Assembly: GCA_028822445.1 (NCBI GenBank) | Contig: JAPKDQ010000006.1 | Span: 62,001 to 126,000, forward strand | DNA from: Rhodospirillaceae bacterium | GTDB lineage: Bacteria > Pseudomonadota > Alphaproteobacteria > Rhodospirillales > Rhodospirillaceae | Reading direction: 5' to 3' | DNA length: 64,000 bases | In this document: positions 53,936 to 63,325 of the stretch, in pieces | Layout: each line of letters begins with the position of its first letter | Position numbering within the stretch: the first letter of the stretch is position 1 | Translations under genes and position numbers: made by a program | Notes under the pieces: model-generated | The model's database searches: none | What the model was told of the DNA's origin: nothing | What the model saw: only the letters and a program-made list of their open reading frames with translations

Positions 53936-55123
53936 ATGAAGACCTACGCTGCTCTCATCCTCGCTGCTGGACGTGGCTCTCGCTTCGGGTCAGAGGTGCC
54001 TAAACAATACGCTGACTTGTCAGGCCGACCTGTCATTACACATGCTATGACGGCACTGTCAGACCATCCTAGAATTACTCATATTCAGCCCGTTATTCAC
54101 CCAGATGACACTGAAGCCTTTTCAAACGCGGTGGGTTATTTGGATGTATCGATGCCAGTGTTTGGAGGCCAAACTCGACAGGAATCCGTCCACCTAGGAT
54201 TAGAGGCTCTTGTAACCCTCAAACCTGATTTCGTTCTCATTCATGATGGCGCCAGACCAAACGTTTCCAAGTCGACAATAGATCGCGTTATTGAAGCGCT
54301 CGAACACGGCGCAAAGGGGGCCATTCCCGGGATTGGTATCAGTGACACCCTAAAGCGATTGGGAGAACACGCCGAGATCATCGAGACTATCTCGCGAACT
54401 AAAATAGTTCGGGCGCAAACACCTCAAGGGTTTCATTTCCAAAGCCTACTCGATGCCCACCGCCAAGGTAAGGCGCTCTCCCTCACAGATGATTCTGCGA
54501 TTATGGAGCACTCTGGGGAAACCGTTATCGTGGTTGACGGTGACGAAGACAATATAAAAATTACGGAAGCAGAAGACTTGAACAGAATATCCGAGACAAT
54601 GTTGGAGACACGTACGGGCATAGGCTTTGACGTCCATCGTTTTGGGCCCGGGGGTGGCATTAAACTAGGTGGTATAATGATCCCGATGGATAAGGCGCTC
54701 ATTGGGCATTCTGATGCAGACGTCGTTTTGCACGCTGCGACAGATGCTATATTAGGGGCTATAGGTGACGCAGATATTGGATTTCACTTTCCACCATCAA
54801 ATAACAAATATGCTGACGCAGACTCCAAGAAATTTATGCTCTTTGCCATGGAGCGCCTTAAGGCATACTCAGGATCGCTTATTCACCTTGATCTCACGAT
54901 AATTTGTGAGCACCCTAAGATTACCCCCCATCGACATGAAATTCGAAGATCGATCGCTTGCACTGCCAACGTTACCCCCTCACGTATCAGCGTTAAAGCG
55001 ACAACCACAGAGGGGCTCGGTTTTACAGGGCGCGGAGAAGGCATCGCGTGCCAGGCTGTTGCTACTGTTAAGTCACTAGCGCTCGATGATCACCCGCATT
55101 CTGAAACGATCACATCAAAATAG
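53936..55123 (+). CDS. ispDF: Bifunctional MEP-pathway enzyme IspDF
   Basis: The 395-aa fusion has an IspD half (about 1-220: 'LILAAGRGSRFGSEVPKQYA', 'VLIHDGARPNVS', 'AQTPQGFHF') and an IspF half (about 225-385: 'GIGFDVHRFGPGGGIKLGG' metal ligands, 'ALIGHSDADVVLHAATDAIL', 'VKATTTEGLGFTGRGEGIA'). It makes CDP-ME from MEP and CTP, and later closes the cyclodiphosphate, in isoprenoid precursor synthesis. The fusion is typical of many alphaproteobacteria. Confidence 0.97.
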   Translation: MKTYAALILAAGRGSRFGSEVPKQYADLSGRPVITHAMTALSDHPRITHIQPVIHPDDTEAFSNAVGYLDVSMPVFGGQTRQESVHLGLEALVTLKPDFVLIHDGARPNVSKSTIDRVIEALEHGAKGAIPGIGISDTLKRLGEHAEIIETISRTKIVRAQTPQGFHFQSLLDAHRQGKALSLTDDSAIMEHSGETVIVVDGDEDNIKITEAEDLNRISETMLETRTGIGFDVHRFGPGGGIKLGGIMIPMDKALIGHSDADVVLHAATDAILGAIGDADIGFHFPPSNNKYADADSKKFMLFAMERLKAYSGSLIHLDLTIICEHPKITPHRHEIRRSIACTANVTPSRISVKATTTEGLGFTGRGEGIACQAVATVKSLALDDHPHSETITSK

Positions 55124-55139
55124 TCTAGCAGTCCCGCCG

Positions 55140-55403
55140 CTATATCGTACGCCACCACACAAAGTGTTTCTTACGAATGAGGTTCTCACAACTAGCTTTG
55201 GTATCATTCCACCGGTTGACTGAAATCTCAACGATCATCACAGTCTCCGGATACTCTTCCACTTCTACATCCCAACGATATACCAACGTTGCAGTATCTA
55301 TAGCATGCTCACAGACCACTGAAGCCTTAGAAACCCGCTCTTTTACGATACTCCTGACCTCCGTAGGCCGGCTTGTGGTGGCATAAATCATGCCGGAGTA
55401 CAT
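55140..55403 (-). CDS. CutA-like divalent cation tolerance protein, short
   Basis: The 87-aa product resembles CutA1: 'IYATTSRPTEVRSIVKERVS' at the start and 'TLVYRWDVEVEEYPETVMIV' in the middle match the family's 'YRWxGxVEExxE' block. The C-terminus is shorter than the usual ~105-110 aa and lacks the 'HPYxxPEI' segment, so it is a truncated or diverged member. CutA trimers have been linked to copper tolerance. Met5 (55391) is an alternative start. It is convergent with ispDF, 16 bp apart. Confidence 0.55.
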   Translation of the reverse strand: MYSGMIYATTSRPTEVRSIVKERVSKASVVCEHAIDTATLVYRWDVEVEEYPETVMIVEISVNRWNDTKASCENLIRKKHFVWWRTI

Positions 55404-55502
55404 AGGGCTGGGTCTCCCACAAGCGCGTGCTATACTTTTCCTAGCCTAACGCCGTCATCACTCTTTATAATTCTTTTGTCCGACGGCAAACGGGAAATCG
55501 CC

Positions 55503-55754
55503 ATGGATGCCAAAGTATCAAAATCCCCGCGCTTATCGATGGCGCAAAAAAAATGGCTTACCCGCGGGCTTACCCAGCCCGGCGGTAAGTTACCCTTGTT
55601 TGATGAGAACGGTAAAAAGATAAATCAACAAGTTGTCCGCAAATGTGTCGATGCGGGATGGGCTGAGCCATGGTTTACAAACCAGCTTAAGCCGGATTGG
55701 CTCATCTGTAAGCTCACAGATGATGGCCGACACGCTTTGAACCAAACTAACTAA
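55503..55754 (+). CDS. Hypothetical 83-aa protein
   Basis: A small basic protein with 'AQKKWLTRGLTQPGGKLPLF' then 'DENGKKINQQVVRKCVDAGW', reading like a compact winged helix in which a conserved 'CKLTDDGRHAL' end forms the wing. I recall similar unnamed proteins in alphaproteobacteria but no function. The frame is open to a TTG at 55476; the ATG is favoured. It may bind DNA, by inference from the fold-like pattern only. Confidence 0.6.
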   Translation: MDAKVSKSPRLSMAQKKWLTRGLTQPGGKLPLFDENGKKINQQVVRKCVDAGWAEPWFTNQLKPDWLICKLTDDGRHALNQTN

Positions 55755-55860
55755 TATCCTTGGAGTTAGACTTGGAAGGGTTAAACCAAAACCAATAGCC
55801 GGACTTACGTGAATACCCAAGCATGGGAACCCGCCCTAAGAGATTGCATATTAATTAAAT

Positions 55861-55937
55861 TGGTCGGAGCGGCGGGATTCGAACCCACGACCCCCACACC
55901 CCCAGTATGGTGCGCTACCTGACTGCGCTACGCTCCG
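55861..55937 (-). tRNA. tRNA-Pro(GGG)
   Basis: On the minus strand the cloverleaf is clear: acceptor CGGAGCG pairs with CGCTCCG, the anticodon stem CCATA/TGTGG encloses the loop CTGGGGG with anticodon GGG, the T arm is GTGGGTTCGAATCCCGC, and the discriminator A with CCA is encoded (ACCA at the end). The 77-nt length includes CCA. Confidence 0.96.
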
Positions 55938-56048
55938 ACCGATCTTAGCCAATGCCTATACTTGGGGGGCAACAGGCCAGGAGCCGCGGACTATAGCGGC
56001 GGCATACAGACAAAACAATCTCAAGAATTTAGGATAAATTGAGAACAA

Positions 56049-56474
56049 TCAATGTACGGCTAATGCAGCTCGTAAGTCATCTCTGATACTTTTAAGGTCT
56101 GCCAACAGCACCGTGAAATTAGGTTTGGCCGATACCGACCCAATGGGCTCATCTGTCTTCGTTATCAGCGTGTTGGCAGGACCGCTCTCGCCATCAATAA
56201 CAGTTTTGACACTATGGTCGCGAAAAAGCTTCTGCACACCTTTAATGGTGAGGCCGTCATCATACAGCAGGGTTCGTATGCGCTTGAGCAGAACCACGTC
56301 CTCGGGGCGATAGTATCGGCGCCCACCGCCTCTCTTGAGCGGTTTTACCTGGCTGAACTTGGATTCCCAAAATCGTAAGACATGCTGAGGCAAATTGAGT
56401 TCAGCAGCGACCTCACTGATCGTTCTGAAAGCAGCTTCAGACTTGCGAGATTTTGGAGGCTCTTGATCGCTCAC
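56049..56474 (-). CDS. MerR-family transcriptional regulator
   Basis: The 141-aa protein has a MerR-type winged HTH: '[20 protein letters not shown]' then 'ESKF', followed by '[20 protein letters not shown]' and '[11 protein letters not shown]'. This is the merR next to ihfA in alphaproteobacteria; its target is not known to me. The start is GTG. It lies 18 bp after ihfA on the same strand and is likely co-transcribed. Confidence 0.9.
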   Translation of the reverse strand: MSDQEPPKSRKSEAAFRTISEVAAELNLPQHVLRFWESKFSQVKPLKRGGGRRYYRPEDVVLLKRIRTLLYDDGLTIKGVQKLFRDHSVKTVIDGESGPANTLITKTDEPIGSVSAKPNFTVLLADLKSIRDDLRAALAVH

Positions 56475-56492
56475 TTCGGGTCTCGCTCCAGA

Positions 56493-56846
56493 CTAGAATG
56501 AATTAGACGTTAAAGTCGGCTCTGACCCATTTTCCTCATCTGTCATTCCAGACACATCTTCTTCAAGAATGCGGGCCTTAAGTAACTGAGACGGTCTAAA
56601 GACCAGGACTTTACGCGGCAAAATAGGAACCTCGTCACCGGTCTTGGGATTTCGACCAATGCGCTCTCCCTTCTCGCGAACTGAAAAGCTGCCGAAGGAT
56701 GAAATCTTTACAGTCTCAGAGGCTACAAGTGCTGATGATATCTCCCCAAGAACCATTTCAAGCAACTCGGCAGATTCGTTCCGAGACAGCCCCACTTCCT
56801 GGTATATCGATTCACCCAATTGCGCTCGGGTAATGGTGCGTCTCAT
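56493..56846 (-). CDS. ihfA: Integration host factor subunit alpha
   Basis: The 117-aa HU/IHF-fold protein starts '[20 protein letters not shown]', and has '[20 protein letters not shown]' then '[10 protein letters not shown]', which contains the DNA-bending proline arm, and '[18 protein letters not shown]'. Its acidic tail is longer than in E. coli. It bends DNA at regulatory and replication sites together with IhfB, not in this window. The frame is open to a TTG at 56864; the ATG agrees with the family start. Confidence 0.95.
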   Translation of the reverse strand: MRRTITRAQLGESIYQEVGLSRNESAELLEMVLGEISSALVASETVKISSFGSFSVREKGERIGRNPKTGDEVPILPRKVLVFRPSQLLKARILEEDVSGMTDEENGSEPTLTSNSF

Positions 56847-56970
56847 ATCGCACGATCCCCTCAATCTTGCGGTTCTACAAGTTGAGACGGTAACCCGGTT
56901 ATCGCAGTCGCGTCAATACGGGGTTTCTATTCGATTGCAAGGCATTAGGTTAGTTATACTAAGGTTCGTT

Positions 56971-57945
56971 CTACATTCTCACTAGGGCTGAACCCCACGT
57001 GAAACCCCCGCCCATGGCCTCCATGAGAACAAGCTGGCCTGTTTGGATGCGCCCATCGTCAACACCAGTTGCCAGGGCAAGTGGGATAGAGGCCGCAGAA
57101 GTATTCGCGTGCTGGTCAACCGTGACTATGACTTTGTCGCCCGAGATCCGGAGCTTCTTCGCAGTTGATTCTAGAATGCGCTTATTCGCCTGGTGTGGGA
57201 CCAACCAATCAACGTCATCAATAGTGATGTCGTTCGCCTCCAGAGCCTCTCTAACAGTACTTGCTAAATTGACAACCGCGTGGCGGAAGACCTCCCTCCC
57301 TTCCATTCGAACATGGCCCGTCGTCTGCGTCGATGAGACCCCTCCATCCACATATAGTAAATCGTGTTGAGTGCCGTCGGAGTGGAGGTGTGTCGATAAC
57401 ACGCCGCGGTCAGCTGTTGATCCCTGACCTGTCTCCGCCGTCAATGCGACAGCGCCTGCACCATCTCCGAAAAGAACGCATGTGCCGCGGTCCTCCCAGT
57501 CTAATATGCGAGAGAAGGTTTCCGCTCCTATAAACAGAGCTGATTTGACTTGCCCGCATTTCATAAAATTATCAACAACGGAAAGGCCATAAACAAAGCC
57601 CGAGCAGACAGCTTGGATATCAAAGGATGGCACTCCAGGTCGCCCTAAAGCCGCCTGAACCTTCGCTGCAGTCGCAGGAAAGGTTTGGTCTGGTGTCGCG
57701 GTAGCAACAACGAATAGATCAATATCATCACTAGTCAGCCCCGCTCGTTCCATGGCTTGACGCCCTGCCGCAATTGCAAGGTCGGAAGTCATTTCTCCAT
57801 CCGCTGCAATATGTCTCTGCTTTATTCCGGTACGTTCCTGAATCCACAGGTCAGACGTATCAACTGTCTTGGACAGTTCCTCGTTGGTAACGACGTTCGC
57901 TGGCAGGTATGAACCTACACCTCGTATTACGGATCGAATGGTCAT
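56971..57945 (-). CDS. fabH: 3-oxoacyl-ACP synthase III
   Basis: The 324-aa thiolase-fold enzyme has the Cys-His-Asn triad: '[15 protein letters not shown]' (Cys near 112), '[14 protein letters not shown]' (His near 250) and the Asn in '[16 protein letters not shown]' near 281. It condenses acetyl-CoA with malonyl-ACP to start fatty acid synthesis. It overlaps plsX by 4 bp, the near-universal plsX-fabH arrangement. Confidence 0.96.
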   Translation of the reverse strand: MTIRSVIRGVGSYLPANVVTNEELSKTVDTSDLWIQERTGIKQRHIAADGEMTSDLAIAAGRQAMERAGLTSDDIDLFVVATATPDQTFPATAAKVQAALGRPGVPSFDIQAVCSGFVYGLSVVDNFMKCGQVKSALFIGAETFSRILDWEDRGTCVLFGDGAGAVALTAETGQGSTADRGVLSTHLHSDGTQHDLLYVDGGVSSTQTTGHVRMEGREVFRHAVVNLASTVREALEANDITIDDVDWLVPHQANKRILESTAKKLRISGDKVIVTVDQHANTSAASIPLALATGVDDGRIQTGQLVLMEAMGGGFTWGSALVRM

Positions 57946-58994
57946 GCAGTCTTAGTGGCCTGTGTCGACTCAGTCGCGACGAAGTTTAGATGTGTTATTT
58001 GCTCACCGATACTGCTGTTGAGATCGCGATCAACCATATCGACAGCGACACCTAGTGCGTTTGCAAACCCGATCGCATCGGTTCCGCCATGGCTCTTAAC
58101 TGCAACTCCATTGATACCGACAAAAAGCGCACCATTGTATTTTCGTGGATCTAGACGAGCCATAACCTTGCTTAGAACGGGTTTAATCAACAGATAGCCC
58201 AGTTTTGCCATTAAAGAGCTCTTAAAGGCTGATCTTAAAAACTCAGTATAGAGCTTCGCTGCCCCTTCTGCGGTCTTTAAAGAAACGTTACCGGTAAAAC
58301 CATCCGTAACAACGACGTCTACTGATCCGAGCATGATATCGTCACCCTCGACAAAACCGACGAAGTCCATGTCTAGGTCAGATTCCCTAAGGATTTCTGC
58401 TGCGTCACGCAGTAAATCCGTGCCCTTTAGATCTTCTGAGCCAATATTCAGAAGGCCGACACGCGGCTTCTCAATTCCTTTTAGAGCACGGGTGAAGCAC
58501 GCCCCCATCACTGCAAATTCTACCAAATTGTGGACATCGCATTGGGCATTCGCGCCCAAATCAAGCATCGTCGTCTCGCTCACCTGATTTGGAAACAGGG
58601 AACAGATCGCTGGACGGTCAATTCCTGGCAGTGTGCGCATGCTTAGCTTAGCCATAGCCATCAAGGCACCCGTATTGCCCGCGGATACGACACCATGGGC
58701 GTCACCGATTTTGACGGCGTTTATCGCATTCCACATACTAGAATTACGGCCTTGCCGTATGGCCTGGGAAACTTTCTGATCGCCTGTGATCACGTCGTCA
58801 CAGTGACGGATTTCGCAGCAATGTTTTAATGAAGGGTGTTTATCGAGGTACGGCGTTATCTCGGCTTCTCGACCGTAGACAAGGTATTTCACATGCGGGT
58901 AACGAAGGCGTGCCTCTACAAGACCGTCCATGACTATTGCTGGAGCGGCATCGCCGCCCATAGCATCCACAGATAGTTTAATATTTTTTGCCAC
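57942..58994 (-). CDS. plsX: Phosphate acyltransferase PlsX
   Basis: The protein (about 350 aa) shows '[20 protein letters not shown]' at the start, '[14 protein letters not shown]' near 100, '[18 protein letters not shown]' and '[18 protein letters not shown]'. It turns acyl-ACP into acyl-phosphate for phospholipid synthesis with PlsY. There is no ATG at the 5' end: adjacent TTG (58997) and GTG (58994) codons are possible, and GTG is favoured by its spacing from a GGGGG tract. Confidence 0.94.
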   Translation of the reverse strand: MAKNIKLSVDAMGGDAAPAIVMDGLVEARLRYPHVKYLVYGREAEITPYLDKHPSLKHCCEIRHCDDVITGDQKVSQAIRQGRNSSMWNAINAVKIGDAHGVVSAGNTGALMAMAKLSMRTLPGIDRPAICSLFPNQVSETTMLDLGANAQCDVHNLVEFAVMGACFTRALKGIEKPRVGLLNIGSEDLKGTDLLRDAAEILRESDLDMDFVGFVEGDDIMLGSVDVVVTDGFTGNVSLKTAEGAAKLYTEFLRSAFKSSLMAKLGYLLIKPVLSKVMARLDPRKYNGALFVGINGVAVKSHGGTDAIGFANALGVAVDMVDRDLNSSIGEQITHLNFVATESTQATKTA

Positions 58995-59083
58995 CAACAG
59001 CCCCCGGTCCCCTCAGCGGTCAACGAAGACAGCCCCGCTTAACTACCAACCCTAAAAAAGCGCCATTACCGCCGCAAATTAGA

Positions 59084-59272
59084 TTATAGGGCAGAATCAG
59101 ACGGTTCTACCACGTCTCGGTCATTGTAAGATCCGCAGGCCTGACAAACATGGTGTGGGCGCTTGATTTCACCGCAATTCGGGCATTCCTGATAAACACT
59201 CGCGCTGAGTGAATCATGAGAGCGACGCATGTCTCGCTTGGATTTCGAAACTTTTTTCTTAGGTACAGCCAT
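59084..59272 (-). CDS. rpmF: 50S ribosomal protein L32
   Basis: The 62-aa protein begins '[20 protein letters not shown]' and has two cysteine pairs ('CPNCGE', 'CQACGS') that bind zinc, so it is the zinc-containing form. It is placed before plsX-fabH as usual in Proteobacteria. Confidence 0.97.
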   Translation of the reverse strand: MAVPKKKVSKSKRDMRRSHDSLSASVYQECPNCGEIKRPHHVCQACGSYNDRDVVEPSDSAL

Positions 59273-59387
59273 TTATCTTACTTTCTAGGAATTTCGGAGC
59301 TTAAACAACCTGATACGGGGTTTAAACGAAGGGCGAGTACATACCGAAAAGCATCCCTTGGGGCAAGGCCTGAAGCTAATTTGGCAT

Positions 59388-59936
59388 TCAGTGCCGCAAT
59401 GGACCCTTTTTTAAGGAGGATAGGACCGCAAAGGGGTTTTCCCCCTTTTCATCCCCCTCTACAACCTCAGAATCCTGACCTTGAGCATTATTGGCCTGAA
59501 AAGCGGCGTCCGGCACCCTCGGATAAGGGATAAGATTCAAAACCAAATGCTCAAGAGCAAGTGCGCCAAAATCGATCTGACCATCAAAAACAGGCTCAGG
59601 AGGGTCTTCATCCCTAGGGTCGAGATCAACCTCGGCCCGGATTTTGACCAGCTCCAATGTAAATTGGGCCGAAACATCGGCGTCAACGTGCTCTTCGATT
59701 GGCTCCAAGGTCACACCACAGGTCTGGATAACGTCTGCTACCACACACCCTTGGACTTCTATGAGCTGGCCTCTACCCTTAGTAACCTGGAACTCAGCTC
59801 TAAAAGCCTCAATCGACTTTAACTTGCAATATTTAGCGATATCGACCAATTGGATCGCTGTCGCTGTAACCGCCACATTACGTCCCTTATTTGACAGGGA
59901 CGTAACCGATATAAGATGAACCAATGGCCAAGTCAT
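59388..59936 (-). CDS. DUF177 (YceD-like) protein
   Basis: The 182-aa protein has the DUF177/YceD pattern: 'QLIEVQGCVVADVIQTCGVT' then 'LEPIEEHVDADVSAQF' near 60-100, and 'DEDPPEPVFDGQIDFGALAL' followed by 'EHLVLNLIPYPRVPDA'. The bacterial and plastid family is linked to 23S rRNA accumulation and 50S assembly; it is usually encoded upstream of rpmF, as here. The final 25 residues contain 'ENPFAVLSSLKK', a conserved end. It lies 3 bp after the cytochrome c chaperone gene. Confidence 0.9.
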   Translation of the reverse strand: MTWPLVHLISVTSLSNKGRNVAVTATAIQLVDIAKYCKLKSIEAFRAEFQVTKGRGQLIEVQGCVVADVIQTCGVTLEPIEEHVDADVSAQFTLELVKIRAEVDLDPRDEDPPEPVFDGQIDFGALALEHLVLNLIPYPRVPDAAFQANNAQGQDSEVVEGDEKGENPFAVLSSLKKGPLRH

Positions 59937-59939
59937 ATA

Positions 59940-60494
59940 TTATGCAGTGGTATTCTCAAGCTGCGGGCTGGGAAACTCTAAATTACCTGCCGCTACCTGT
60001 TCATCGGGAAGGTCACGCAAGGCAGAGTCCGCAGCAGTGACATAGGCTGCGAGATTATCCGGTCCATCTCCGGGCTCACTAACAGCACGAAACACGGTCT
60101 CCACCAAAGCGTTACGCAGCGTATCAACGTCCATATCCATGGCTTCTTCCCATACCTCCGCGCGTCCATAAAAAGCTTTTGCCATCTTTTTGACCTGTTT
60201 ACCAACGCTCAGATCCCCGACCCCCATTTCGCGCAGATTGCGGTCCATGTCAGCAAACATGAGATTGAGAGTAGCCTGGCTCAGGTTTGCTGCTTCTTTA
60301 CCCTGACGCCTAAGGCGCCGAATCAATAACATGGTATGCAATATAATGAGGTCAAAGCGACCGTCCACTGTGTCGGGCACGCCAAATTCTGTAAAAAATG
60401 CCGGGACACGTGCTTGATTAACACAAGCTAAATAAAGCGTATTTGACACATCAGCTTGCCGGCGAGCAGCTTTAAAGGAGGCTAAGACACCCAT
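59940..60494 (-). CDS. Ubiquinol-cytochrome c chaperone family protein (CBP3-like)
   Basis: The 184-aa helical protein matches the Cbp3/UQCC1 family: 'LYLACVNQARVPAFFTEFGV' then 'PDTVDGRFDLIILHTMLLIR' near 20-60, 'MFADMDRNLREMGVGDLSVG' near 95, and 'KKMAKAFYGR'. In mitochondria it assists cytochrome b of complex III; a similar role in bc1 assembly is likely. The pairing with DUF177 and divergent bamE is a conserved alphaproteobacterial arrangement. Confidence 0.93.
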   Translation of the reverse strand: MGVLASFKAARRQADVSNTLYLACVNQARVPAFFTEFGVPDTVDGRFDLIILHTMLLIRRLRRQGKEAANLSQATLNLMFADMDRNLREMGVGDLSVGKQVKKMAKAFYGRAEVWEEAMDMDVDTLRNALVETVFRAVSEPGDGPDNLAAYVTAADSALRDLPDEQVAAGNLEFPSPQLENTTA

Positions 60495-60630
60495 AGTGGT
60501 CGATACTCATGCTTATATGATGGGGCTAATATGTCGCCCGACCGGCATAGGAAGTCAAAGGGAACCTCCGCCTCATACACGCCATTTTGGCGTCTACCAA
60601 CATTAAGCTTTCTCTGATATATCAGTGTCC

Positions 60631-61110
60631 ATGAGCACATATCATTCAATAAAGCCTACCTTCCGGACAGTTTTGACAGCAGCTGTATGTGCGGTTGCAA
60701 TCAGTCTTTCTGGATGCGCAAAGGATATTAACGCAAGGGGCAATCTGCCGCCGGATGAAGCTGTATCGCAATTACAACCAGGTCAGCAGACCAGGCAGGA
60801 CGTTCAACTAATTCTCGGGACACCGTCTACGGTATCCACACTCGGCAACGAGACCTGGTACTACATCAGCGCCATTACAACGCAATATGCATTTTACTCC
60901 ACGGAAGAGATTGAGCGCGATGTATATGCTCTCTCTTTCGACGAACGCGGTATTCTTCAAGAGGTAAAAAACCTTGGCCTCGAGGAAGGTGAAGATCTAC
61001 AAATTGTTCAACGAGAAAGCCCGACCATGGGGCGCGAGTTTAGTTTAATTGAACAATTAATTGGTAACTTGGGCAGGTTCGACCGCGGAGGCCCAGAAGC
61101 CGGGCCTTAA
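60631..61110 (+). CDS. bamE: Outer membrane protein assembly factor BamE
   Basis: The 159-aa lipoprotein has a signal peptide ending in a lipobox 'SLSGC' near residue 28 and the SmpA/OmlA domain: 'LQPGQQTRQDVQLILGTPST' near 50-70, then 'GNETWYYISAITTQ' and 'LSFDERGILQEVK'. It joins the BAM complex that inserts outer membrane proteins. The frame extends to GTG at 60625, but the ATG 6 bp later is preferred. It is divergent from the cytochrome c chaperone gene, 136 bp apart. Confidence 0.94.
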   Translation: MSTYHSIKPTFRTVLTAAVCAVAISLSGCAKDINARGNLPPDEAVSQLQPGQQTRQDVQLILGTPSTVSTLGNETWYYISAITTQYAFYSTEEIERDVYALSFDERGILQEVKNLGLEEGEDLQIVQRESPTMGREFSLIEQLIGNLGRFDRGGPEAGP

Positions 61111-61173
61111 TCTCCTAGAGTGCATTTCTTTCTGCTCAAAAAAGGTGGACAGAATATTATTCTAAAATTCCCA

Positions 61174-61210
61174 TAAAAAGAAACGGCCCGCACAAAGGCG
61201 CGGACCGTTT
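61174..61210 (-). terminator. Rho-independent terminator after hppA
   Basis: Read on the minus strand, an 11-bp stem with one mismatch (AAACGGTCCGC pairing with GCGGGCCGTTT, loop near 61192-61199) is followed by CTTTTTAT. It lies 34 bp after the hppA stop. bamE ends about 60 bp away on the other side and may use it as well. Confidence 0.85.
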
Positions 61211-61243
61211 CCAGTATATTATGAGCCAGCCTAATTCAGCATA

Positions 61244-63325
61244 TTATCCAGCAAGCATTGCAACCAATAGAATAGCTACAATGTTTGCGATCTTAATCAT
61301 TGGATTGATGGCTGGGCCCGCAGTATCTTTGTAAGGGTCACCAACGGTGTCACCTGTAATGGCTGCTTTATGAGCTTCTGAACCCTTACCGCCATGATTG
61401 CCATCTTCGATGTATTTCTTAGCATTGTCCCAAGCCCCACCGCCTGATGTCATAGAAATCGCAACGAACAAGCCTGTAACGATAGTTCCAAGCAGCATCG
61501 CACCAAGAGCAATAAAGCCTTGCTCCTGTCCTGCCGTCCAAGCAACGACGAAGTACAAGACCACCGGCGCAAGCACGGGAAGCAACGACGGAACGACCAT
61601 TTCCTTGATCGCTGTTTTGGTCAGCATGTCCACCAAGACGCCGTATTCTGGCTTCTCAGTGCCTTCCATAATCCCCGGCTTTTCTTTGAACTGACGACGC
61701 ACTTCAACCACGACAGCACTCCCAGCCCGACCAACAGCTTGCATACCCATTGACCCGAACAGGTATGGCAGCATACCACCAATGAACAGACCAACGACCA
61801 CATACGGATCCTTAAGAGAGAAGGCGATGCCGGCAAGCTCTGGGAAGTAGAACTCAAGGTCAGACGTATAAGCTGCAAACAGAACTAGAGCTGCAAGAGC
61901 CGCCGAACCAATGGCATAACCTTTTGTCACAGCCTTTGTCGTGTTGCCAACAGCATCTAGCGTATCCGTAATCTTACGAACATCTTCCGGAAGATCAGCC
62001 ATCTCAGCAATACCACCAGCGTTATCAGTCACCGGACCATAGGCATCTAATGCAACAACCATTCCAGCTAACGCCAACATTGTGGTCGCCGCAATGGCGA
62101 TCCCGAACAGCCCGGCTTGAAGGAAGGATGCAATAATTGCGATAGAGATCAACAATACTGGCAGTGCCGTAGATTCCATTGAAACGGCTAAGCCTTGAAT
62201 GACGTTTGTGCCATGCCCAGTTGTCGACGCTTCAGCAACACTTTTTACGGGACGATAGTCCGTGCCGGTGTAGTACTCGGTAATCCAAATAATTAAGCCC
62301 GTCACAACAAGCCCAATTAGCGCGCAAATGAACATTTGATCCGACGTAATAGCTTGGCCATCCGTCATAATTAAGTCGTCTGCGAACATCATGTTAGTCA
62401 CAACGTAAATCAGTCCAGCAGAAATCACAGCACAGACGATAAAGCCGCGATACAACGCCGCCATAACTTTTCCGCCATCCTTAACACCGGCGAAGAACAT
62501 ACCGATGATCGAGCCAAAAATGCACACCGCACCGATAACCAATGGGTAAAGCATTGCGGTTGCCTGATCAGCGCCTTCGAAGAAGATCGTGCCAAGCAAC
62601 ATCGTTGCCACAACTGTTACCGCATAGGTTTCAAACAAGTCGGCGGCCATCCCGGCGCAATCGCCAACATTGTCGCCAACGTTATCTGCAATCGTTGCGG
62701 GGTTCCGAGGGTCATCTTCAGGAATCCCAGCCTCAATTTTACCAACCAAGTCAGCCCCAACATCAGCACCCTTAGTGAAGATGCCACCACCAAGCCGGGC
62801 AAAGATGGAAATAAGAGATGCACCGAAAGACAGGGCGACAAGCGATTCAATCAGCTCACGCTCATCGACACCGATGCTCTGCAGAAAGAAGTAGTATCCA
62901 GCGACGGCCAAAATACCAAGGCCAACTACCAGCATCCCAGTGACGCCACCTGACTTAAATGCTACCGCGTGGGCAGCACTCATGCCACTAGAACGAGCGG
63001 CTTCCGCGGTCCGCACATTAGCCCGAACAGATACATTCATGCCAACGTAACCCGCAATTCCAGAGCAAACAGCCCCGATAATAAATCCAATGGCCGACAG
63101 CTTTCCAAGCGCGAGGAATAGTATGACCGTGACGATAGCGCCAACTATCGCGACGGTCTTATATTGGCGATTGAGGTACGCCGACGCGCCTTCTTGAATG
63201 GCTGTGGCGATTTCTACCATACGGTCCGTGCCAGTACCTGTTTTCATCAGGCTTTGGATAGTGAGAATCCCGTAAACAATGGCAATAACGCCGCTGCCGA
63301 GGACAATTAATTCGAGAGTGCTCAT
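61244..63325 (-). CDS. hppA: K+-independent H+-translocating inorganic pyrophosphatase
   Basis: The 693-aa integral membrane protein (about 16 helices) has the pyrophosphate site '[20 protein letters not shown]', '[19 protein letters not shown]', and '[20 protein letters not shown]' then '[20 protein letters not shown]'. The sequence '[10 protein letters not shown]' near 465 has Lys where K+-dependent enzymes have Ala, so a K+-independent proton pump is expected. It couples PPi hydrolysis to H+ export. The frame extends to 63370, but the ATG at 63325 (with GGAACG before it) gives the usual short N-terminus. Confidence 0.95.
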   Translation of the reverse strand: MSTLELIVLGSGVIAIVYGILTIQSLMKTGTGTDRMVEIATAIQEGASAYLNRQYKTVAIVGAIVTVILFLALGKLSAIGFIIGAVCSGIAGYVGMNVSVRANVRTAEAARSSGMSAAHAVAFKSGGVTGMLVVGLGILAVAGYYFFLQSIGVDERELIESLVALSFGASLISIFARLGGGIFTKGADVGADLVGKIEAGIPEDDPRNPATIADNVGDNVGDCAGMAADLFETYAVTVVATMLLGTIFFEGADQATAMLYPLVIGAVCIFGSIIGMFFAGVKDGGKVMAALYRGFIVCAVISAGLIYVVTNMMFADDLIMTDGQAITSDQMFICALIGLVVTGLIIWITEYYTGTDYRPVKSVAEASTTGHGTNVIQGLAVSMESTALPVLLISIAIIASFLQAGLFGIAIAATTMLALAGMVVALDAYGPVTDNAGGIAEMADLPEDVRKITDTLDAVGNTTKAVTKGYAIGSAALAALVLFAAYTSDLEFYFPELAGIAFSLKDPYVVVGLFIGGMLPYLFGSMGMQAVGRAGSAVVVEVRRQFKEKPGIMEGTEKPEYGVLVDMLTKTAIKEMVVPSLLPVLAPVVLYFVVAWTAGQEQGFIALGAMLLGTIVTGLFVAISMTSGGGAWDNAKKYIEDGNHGGKGSEAHKAAITGDTVGDPYKDTAGPAINPMIKIANIVAILLVAMLAG

